Shown in pieces: positions 54,173 through 59,230 of a DNA stretch of 59,230 bases (positions are counted from its first letter, which is position 1; each line of letters starts with the position of its first letter). Made by a program: the position numbers and the translations under genes. Origin of the DNA: Hyphomicrobiales bacterium (lineage in GTDB: Bacteria > Pseudomonadota > Alphaproteobacteria > Rhizobiales > Methyloligellaceae). Where the stretch lies: positions 1 through 59,230 of the forward strand of contig JAJFHP010000044.1 of the NCBI GenBank assembly GCA_021775555.1. The letters run 5' to 3'. Below the pieces are notes generated by a model that was not told where the DNA came from, ran no database searches, and saw only the letters and a list, made by a program, of their open reading frames with translations.

Positions 54173-57130
54173 ATGAGTGATTTCTTCTCCCGGGACGATG
54201 ACCATCACGACCGCGGCGTTACTGCGGTTCTCGGCCCCACCAACACCGGCAAGACGCATCTGGCCATCGAGCGGATGCTCGGCCATGAGAGCGGAATGAT
54301 CGGATTGCCGCTCCGGCTGCTGGCGCGCGAGGTTTACGACAAGGTGGTGAGAAGCGCCGGTGCGGCTAATGTGGCTCTCATCACGGGCGAGGAAAAAATC
54401 CTGCCCCCCAGGCCGCGCTATTACGTGTGCACGGTCGAAGCGATGCCACGAAACATCGAGGTAGCCTTCCTTGCTGTGGACGAGGTGCAACTCGCCGCAG
54501 ATGCCGAACGCGGTCATGTTTTTACGCGCCATCTGCTACACGCACGCGGCACATCGGAAACACTGCTGCTGGGCGCGGCGACCATAAAGGGCGCGATTAT
54601 AGATTTGCTGCCCGGAGCAAACATCATCTCCCGCCCGCGCCTCTCCAAGCTCACTTATGCGGGACAGAAGAAAATTTCGCGCCTGCCGCGCCGCTCTGCA
54701 ATCCTCACCTTTGCCGCCAATGAAGTCTACGCCATCGCCGAGCTGGTGCGGCGCCAGCGGGGCGGCACTGCGGTGGTGCTGGGCGCGCTTAGCCCCAAAA
54801 CCCGCAACGCCCAGGTCGAGCTTTACCAGAATGGCGAAGTGGACTTTCTCATTGCGACCGACGCCATCGGCATGGGGCTCAATCTCGATATCGACCATGT
54901 GGCCTTCTCTTCGATGCACAAATTTGACGGCCAGCAACACCGCGAATTGACAAACGCAGAAATTGGACAGGTTGCAGGGCGGGCCGGGCGGCATCTCAAT
55001 GATGGCACATTTGGCGTGACCGGAAAGGTTGAGCCATTCGATCAGGCCCGGGTTGCAGCACTCGAAGCGCATGAGTTCGAGCCGGTCAAGGTGCTGCAAT
55101 GGCGCAATGGCAATCTGGATTTCGCTTCCATTCAGCGTCTTAAAGAGAGCCTGCGGGTTACCCCGGACGAGCCAAGACTGACACGGGGGCGCATGGTCGA
55201 CGACCTTCTGGCGCTGGAAAATGTTTCCAGGGATGAAAATATACAGGCGCTGACGGGAGGACCGGCAGCGGTCGCCCGGCTATGGGAAGTGTGCGGAATT
55301 CCGGACTACAGGAAGATCTCCGCTACTGACCACGCCGAGCTCGTGACCTGGCTTTTCGGGTATCTGATGAGTGATGACGGGTACGTTCCCGAGGACTGGT
55401 TTGCCGAACAGGTGCACCATTTAGAGAATACCGAAGGCGGCATCGACACGCTCGCCAACCGCATTTCGCACATTCGGACATGGACTTTTGTCTCACACCG
55501 CTCCGACTGGCTTGCTGATCCAAAGCATTGGCAGGAGCGCACCCGTGCAATAGAAGACAAATTGTCAGATGCTCTGCACGAGCGCCTGACCCAGCGTTTC
55601 GTTGACAGGCGCACCAGTGTGCTGATGAAACGGCTGCGCGACAAGGATACGCTGAATGCGGAAATTGAAGCAGATGGAGCTGTCTATGTTGAAAGGCACT
55701 TTGTTGGCCGGCTGGATGGTTTCAGATTCTCACCTGATAAAAGTGCCGACGGCATACATGGCAAGGCGGCAAGACATGCGGCGGCAAAGGTGATGGCCGA
55801 GGAATTTGCGGAACGTGCTAAACGCCTGATCGAAGCCAAGGCTGAAGAATTTAAGCTGACGCGTACCGGCCAGATCATGTGGGAGGGCGCAGAAATTGCC
55901 CGGCTGGAGCCAGGCGAAAGCGTGCTGAAACCCGCCATTGCCATCCAGAGCGATGAAAATCTCAGCTCACCCGATGCGGACCGGGTCCTGGGAAAACTCT
56001 CCGAATGGCTGAAAGCAGAGTTAGATGAGCGTCTCAAACCCCTCATTGAGATGGACGCGGCTGAAGATTTATCCGGCCTGGCGCGTGGTGTGGCATTCCA
56101 GCTGATTGAAAATCTAGGCGTGTTGAAGCGTGACGATGTGGCCGACGATATCCGCCAGTTGGACCAGGAGGCACGTGGCCAGCTGCGCCGCTTCGGTGTG
56201 CGCTTTGGCGCTTACAACATATTCATGCCCGCACTTCTGAAGCCGGCAGCCAATGACCTGGTGGTCCTTCTGTGGGCTCTGCAACATGCGAACAAGCACT
56301 CAATGGAAATTGCAACGCTTCCCGAACCTCCGCGCGAGGGACTGACCTCGGCTGCTGCCGACCCCAAACTTGCCGAGGCCTTTTACCGGACCGCCGGGTA
56401 TCATCATTGCGGCAAGCGCGTTGTGCGTATCGATATGCTGGAACGGCTTGCTGACATGATCCGCCCGCTGGTGTCATGGCGGCCGAAAAAGTCTCCCAAA
56501 GAGGAGGGCGGGGTTAAAACTGAAAGCGAGGTGCCGGAAGCCGGAACCGAGCAACCAAAAGAGAGCAAGCCGCCCGAAGCCGGGAAAGAGCAACCTGAAA
56601 AGACTGATAAACCAGAACAAAGCCCAATGCCTGAAGGCGCCACCGGCAATGGCGGTTTCCGGGTCACTCCGGACATGATGTCGATTGTCGGCTGCTCAGG
56701 TGAAGAATTTGCATCCGTGCTTAAAGTACTTGGGTTTCGTTGCCAGCGCCGCCCCCTTGCCGCTGTGACAAAGGGGGCTGCCAGTGATGCCAGTGATGCC
56801 AGTGTGGACGACAAATCAGCTGAAGCCACACCTCCTCATAACGATGAGACAAAAGTGCCGGACGAAACGCCCATGGATGAAATATGGCGTCCCAGGCGCA
56901 AGGCGCCACGCGGCATTAACCGAAAGGAGCGTGGGAGAAAACCACCATCCGCGAAAGACGTGGACCCGAGAGCTGGAAAAGACCGGGACAGGGGCAAACA
57001 CTCAGCACCAGGCAGGGCAAAACCGCAAACCAGGCGTAAACCGCCCGAGAAACCCATCGATCCGGACTCTCCCTTCGCAGCTTTGAAGGACCTCAAACGT
57101 GACCTCGAAACCCGCGTCAAAGACGCCTAG
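54173..57130 (+). CDS. SUV3-like superfamily 2 helicase
   Basis: 985 residues from the ATG at 54173. Walker A GPTNTGKTHLAIERML lies near residue 20; DEVQLAADAERGHVFTRHLLH is the Walker B region; IGQVAGRAGRH is motif VI. The helicase core resembles SUV3-type enzymes, with a long C-terminal half including a Pro/Glu/Lys-rich tail from about residue 760. In mitochondria SUV3 works in RNA degradation; a role in bacterial RNA turnover is inferred. The end overlaps the S4 gene by 32 bases, suggesting coupled translation. Confidence 0.9.
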   Translation: MSDFFSRDDDHHDRGVTAVLGPTNTGKTHLAIERMLGHESGMIGLPLRLLAREVYDKVVRSAGAANVALITGEEKILPPRPRYYVCTVEAMPRNIEVAFLAVDEVQLAADAERGHVFTRHLLHARGTSETLLLGAATIKGAIIDLLPGANIISRPRLSKLTYAGQKKISRLPRRSAILTFAANEVYAIAELVRRQRGGTAVVLGALSPKTRNAQVELYQNGEVDFLIATDAIGMGLNLDIDHVAFSSMHKFDGQQHRELTNAEIGQVAGRAGRHLNDGTFGVTGKVEPFDQARVAALEAHEFEPVKVLQWRNGNLDFASIQRLKESLRVTPDEPRLTRGRMVDDLLALENVSRDENIQALTGGPAAVARLWEVCGIPDYRKISATDHAELVTWLFGYLMSDDGYVPEDWFAEQVHHLENTEGGIDTLANRISHIRTWTFVSHRSDWLADPKHWQERTRAIEDKLSDALHERLTQRFVDRRTSVLMKRLRDKDTLNAEIEADGAVYVERHFVGRLDGFRFSPDKSADGIHGKAARHAAAKVMAEEFAERAKRLIEAKAEEFKLTRTGQIMWEGAEIARLEPGESVLKPAIAIQSDENLSSPDADRVLGKLSEWLKAELDERLKPLIEMDAAEDLSGLARGVAFQLIENLGVLKRDDVADDIRQLDQEARGQLRRFGVRFGAYNIFMPALLKPAANDLVVLLWALQHANKHSMEIATLPEPPREGLTSAAADPKLAEAFYRTAGYHHCGKRVVRIDMLERLADMIRPLVSWRPKKSPKEEGGVKTESEVPEAGTEQPKESKPPEAGKEQPEKTDKPEQSPMPEGATGNGGFRVTPDMMSIVGCSGEEFASVLKVLGFRCQRRPLAAVTKGAASDASDASVDDKSAEATPPHNDETKVPDETPMDEIWRPRRKAPRGINRKERGRKPPSAKDVDPRAGKDRDRGKHSAPGRAKPQTRRKPPEKPIDPDSPFAALKDLKRDLETRVKDA

Positions 57131-57530
57131 CCCGGTTGAACGCCAGCGCCTCGACAAGTGGCTCTGGTTCACGCGTATTGCAAAAACACGGACATTAGCG
57201 ACCCGGCTGGTCGAGACTGGCAAGGCCCGCGTTAACCGCACCCGCGTGACCAAGGCGAGCCGCATGGTGCACGCCGGTGATGTTATTACCCTGGTAATTC
57301 ACGAACAGGTTCGGGTTCTCAAGGTGCTGGCCTGCGGGACGCGCCGTGGACCCGCGGCCGAAGCGAGTGAGCTTTACGAGGATATGAGCCCGCCCCCGGC
57401 GCGACACGAAACAGCCTCACGACCGCCCCCTTCTCCCGCGCAACGCGACAAGGGAGCCGGCCGCCCCACCAAACGCGACCGCCGGAAGATCCTTGCCTGG
57501 ATATTCAATAAACAACCTTCAAAAGAATAG
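57099..57530 (+). CDS. S4 domain RNA-binding protein (HslR-like)
   Basis: 143 residues from a GTG at 57099. The S4 domain spans about 15-80 (RQRLDKWLWFTRIAKTRTLATRLVETGKARVN), as in HslR/Hsp15, which binds stalled large ribosomal subunits. The C-terminal third is Arg/Pro/Lys-rich and likely disordered. The gene overlaps the helicase end in another frame, so the pair is translated together, consistent with RNA-related roles. Confidence 0.9.
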   Translation: MTSKPASKTPSPVERQRLDKWLWFTRIAKTRTLATRLVETGKARVNRTRVTKASRMVHAGDVITLVIHEQVRVLKVLACGTRRGPAAEASELYEDMSPPPARHETASRPPPSPAQRDKGAGRPTKRDRRKILAWIFNKQPSKE

Positions 57531-57664
57531 TGCTACTTCATGTCCCCTTAAGCGGCTTGAGCATGGATCATGATTGTACTACTAAGTCGCGCTGGCCCCA
57601 CACGGCACACTTACGGGATTGCCCGACGCACCGCCAGCACGTGGCATCGACCGGAGACACTTGA

Positions 57665-58003
57665 ATGACGTATATCGTCAACGAGAACTGCATTAAGTGC
57701 AAATATACCGACTGTGTAGAAGTGTGCCCCGTCGATTGTTTCTATGAAGGCGAGAACATGCTCGTCATCCATCCCGATGAATGTATTGATTGCGGCGTGT
57801 GTGAACCTGAATGCCCGGTTGAGGCGATCAAGCCCGATACTGAGCCGGATCTGGAGAAATGGTTAGAGGTCAACCGCGATTTTTCGGAAAAATGGCCCAA
57901 TATCACGGCCAAGAAAGAGGCCCCGCCCAATGCCGACGATTTTGTCGAGGAAAAGGGCAAGTTCGACAAATACTTTTCTGATAAGCCTGGTGAAGGCGAT
58001 TAG
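57665..58003 (+). CDS. fdxA: Ferredoxin FdxA (7Fe type)
   Basis: 112 residues. Two cluster motifs are visible: [18 protein letters not shown] and [16 protein letters not shown], typical of [3Fe-4S][4Fe-4S] ferredoxins. The C-terminal extension ([19 protein letters not shown]) matches alphaproteobacterial FdxA. It carries electrons in the cytoplasm; the partner is unknown. GGAGA precedes the ATG. Confidence 0.96.
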   Translation: MTYIVNENCIKCKYTDCVEVCPVDCFYEGENMLVIHPDECIDCGVCEPECPVEAIKPDTEPDLEKWLEVNRDFSEKWPNITAKKEAPPNADDFVEEKGKFDKYFSDKPGEGD

Positions 58004-58533
58004 GGCTTTATTGAGGTATTCCATGTCACCCGGGTTTCACAGAAGCCGTTCGCGGAACATGAGTGCGTAAAAACCCAAGCGTAAGTGGGAATAACAGGCA
58101 CATACTTCTGTTTCCGTATTAACCATATTCGCGCAATTGCAAGCGTGGAAACGATAATTCATCGCTCTGCTCATCCGCACCGCTTCCGATTTGGCTAAAA
58201 ATGTGTTACATTGATGTTCGCAATGGCTCAGGCTGCCTTGGATTTGAAAAAACCGCCCCAATGGGCGGATTTTTTTTCGTCTCCCGGGAAAATGAGGCCG
58301 ATCAAGCATTTGACCGGCACCAGAACCACTTAACTCGAAGCGGTCGCGTCATTGTAAAAGGAGTAACCGGACACAATATACCGGGAAATATCTCCTTGAC
58401 CGAACAGGGGTGGCGGCTGAGATGACTGGTTTTTCCAGCCGACCTTCCTATGACTGCAGATGCGGGTGTCCCGAGGCAACGCGCGACAGTTCGTCTTGCG
58501 CGTTTGATGACCTGAGAATGAGAAAGAGAGCGT
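58004..58533 (+). other. Gap between fdxA and carD
   Basis: About 530 bases without a convincing gene. A 74-codon ORF at 58201-58425 runs through a terminator hairpin and resembles nothing known. The terminator at 58253-58276 is 250 bases past fdxA, so either the fdxA transcript is long or a small RNA ends there. The carD promoter should lie between 58280 and 58530 but no good match was found. Confidence 0.5.
58253..58276 (+). terminator. Rho-independent terminator, possibly bidirectional
   Basis: CCGCCC (58253-58258) pairs with GGGCGG (58263-58268) around CAAT, followed by A and eight or more T residues. The minus strand also has a T run after the stem. It may end the fdxA transcript or a small RNA. 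Confidence 0.7.
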
Positions 58534-59130
58534 ATGGCTGACAAGAAAAAACCCCAGCAGAGAAAAGGCTTTCGCACCAACGAGCAGATCGTCTATCCAG
58601 CGCATGGCGTTGGCCGGATTGTATCGATCGATGAAGAGGAATTTGCGGGAGCAAAGCTCGAACTTTTCGTAATCAACTTTGAAAAAGACAAGATGACACT
58701 GCGGGTCCCAACCGAGAAATCGGAGCGGGTGGGCATGCGCAAGCTGTCAGCGGACAAAGTTGTCAATAAGGCGCTGACGACGCTTAAAGGCAAAGCGCGG
58801 GTCAAGCGCACCATGTGGAGCCGCCGGGCCCAGGAATATGAAGCCAAGATCAATTCCGGTTCCCTTGTTCAGATCGCCGAGGTCGTGCGCGACCTTTATC
58901 GGTCTGAATCCCAGCCTGAGCAGTCCTATTCCGAACGCCAACTTTACGAAGCAGCACTTGACCGCATGGCTCGTGAAGTCGCTGCGGTGCAGAAACTTGA
59001 CGAAGAAGGCGCCATCGCGAAGATTGATGAGGTCCTCTCCAAATCTGCCGCACGTACTGCGCAGGCCGCGCAGGAAAGTGAAGAAGCGAAGGCCGCGCAG
59101 GACAGTGATGAAGCGCAGGCAGCAGCCTGA
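58534..59130 (+). CDS. carD: CarD family transcriptional regulator
   Basis: 198 residues. The N-terminal RNA-polymerase-interacting (Tudor-like) domain starts at TNEQIVYPAHGVGRIVSIDEEEF; the helical C-terminal part (MWSRRAQEYEAKINSGSLVQIAEVVRDLYRSE) is the DNA-contacting CarD domain. An Ala/Glu-rich tail follows. CarD stabilises open promoter complexes at rRNA and other genes. GAGA repeats precede the ATG. A strong terminator ends the transcript. Confidence 0.96.
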   Translation: MADKKKPQQRKGFRTNEQIVYPAHGVGRIVSIDEEEFAGAKLELFVINFEKDKMTLRVPTEKSERVGMRKLSADKVVNKALTTLKGKARVKRTMWSRRAQEYEAKINSGSLVQIAEVVRDLYRSESQPEQSYSERQLYEAALDRMAREVAAVQKLDEEGAIAKIDEVLSKSAARTAQAAQESEEAKAAQDSDEAQAAA

Positions 59131-59167
59131 ACCGCCCCACTCTTAATACCAGCCAGTTGGATTAATA

Positions 59168-59199
59168 AGCCCGGTGCATTCGTTGCACCGGGCTTTTTC
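59168..59199 (+). terminator. Rho-independent terminator after carD
   Basis: AGCCCGGTGCA (59168-59178) pairs perfectly with TGCACCGGGCT (59184-59194) across a 5-base loop, then TTTTCTT. It is the strongest terminator in the window. Confidence 0.93.
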
Positions 59200-59230
59200 T
59201 TGTTTCTTGCCAATATTAGGTTTCCCGAAA

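Noticed and set aside
58201-58425. 74-codon ORF between fdxA and carD
   Set aside because: Runs directly through a strong terminator hairpin.

Overview
The window looks like chromosomal core DNA of an alphaproteobacterium, most likely of the Hyphomicrobiales (Rhizobiales) type. The left edge is the 5' end of a 16S rRNA gene on the minus strand. The run clpB / MOSC / DUF4167 / prmC / prfA / ptsP / lysC / ubiG / DUF1178 / nitrilase / comF / NDUFAF5-like methyltransferase / mutT / argJ / PPIase / secA is a familiar alphaproteobacterial order, as are aroK-aroB, bolA-DnaJ-cobS-cobT and rpmB-DUF3108-helicase-S4-fdxA-carD. The order-level call is inference. No insertion sequence, prophage, tRNA or CRISPR array was seen.

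Layout. 1-1073: 16S 5' end, its leader with a boxA-like element, and a long intergenic stretch. 1074-7887: M23 peptidase, 2OG-Fe(II) oxygenase, MmcQ/YjbR protein, clpB and a MOSC protein. 7932-15525: a minus-strand series lysC > ptsP > RodZ-like protein > prfA > prmC > DUF4167 (amino acid, nitrogen-PTS and translation-termination genes), with ubiG divergent. 16439-22436: minus-strand DUF1178, nitrilase, comF, flp pilin, mutT, argJ and PPIase, with a plus-strand methyltransferase inserted. 22815-30165: secA, an SLC13-type permease and a chemoreceptor. 30218-34852: L,D-transpeptidase, a small secreted protein, a membrane protein of unknown function, accA and xerD. 34901-39604: a small membrane ORF, aroK-aroB, a CorC/HlyC-like protein and an aminotransferase. 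39655-44702: bolA divergent from a J-domain protein, cobS, cobT and a phytase-esterase-like protein. 44776-51639: two EamA transporters, a LysR regulator, a TPR protein and an MscS channel. 51669-59199: DUF938 methyltransferase, rpmB, DUF3108 protein, SUV3-like helicase, S4 protein, fdxA and carD with a strong terminator.

Most of this is ordinary housekeeping sequence and I found no new multi-gene system. The points worth a second look are mainly non-coding or small: (i) a nested, possibly pseudoknotted leader that would cover the ribosome binding site of an EamA transporter (49104-49221); (ii) a 480-base region before the helicase with a duplicated 41-base element and a dense cluster of GANTC sites; (iii) a DUF938 methyltransferase whose conserved N-terminus has no ATG, GTG or TTG and seems to start at a CTG overlapping the rpmB stop; (iv) a 48-residue membrane protein between xerD and aroK; (v) a LysR gene whose start codon lies in a palindrome. 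Starts given below were often moved inward from the longest ORF on the basis of ribosome binding sites, overlaps and family N-termini.
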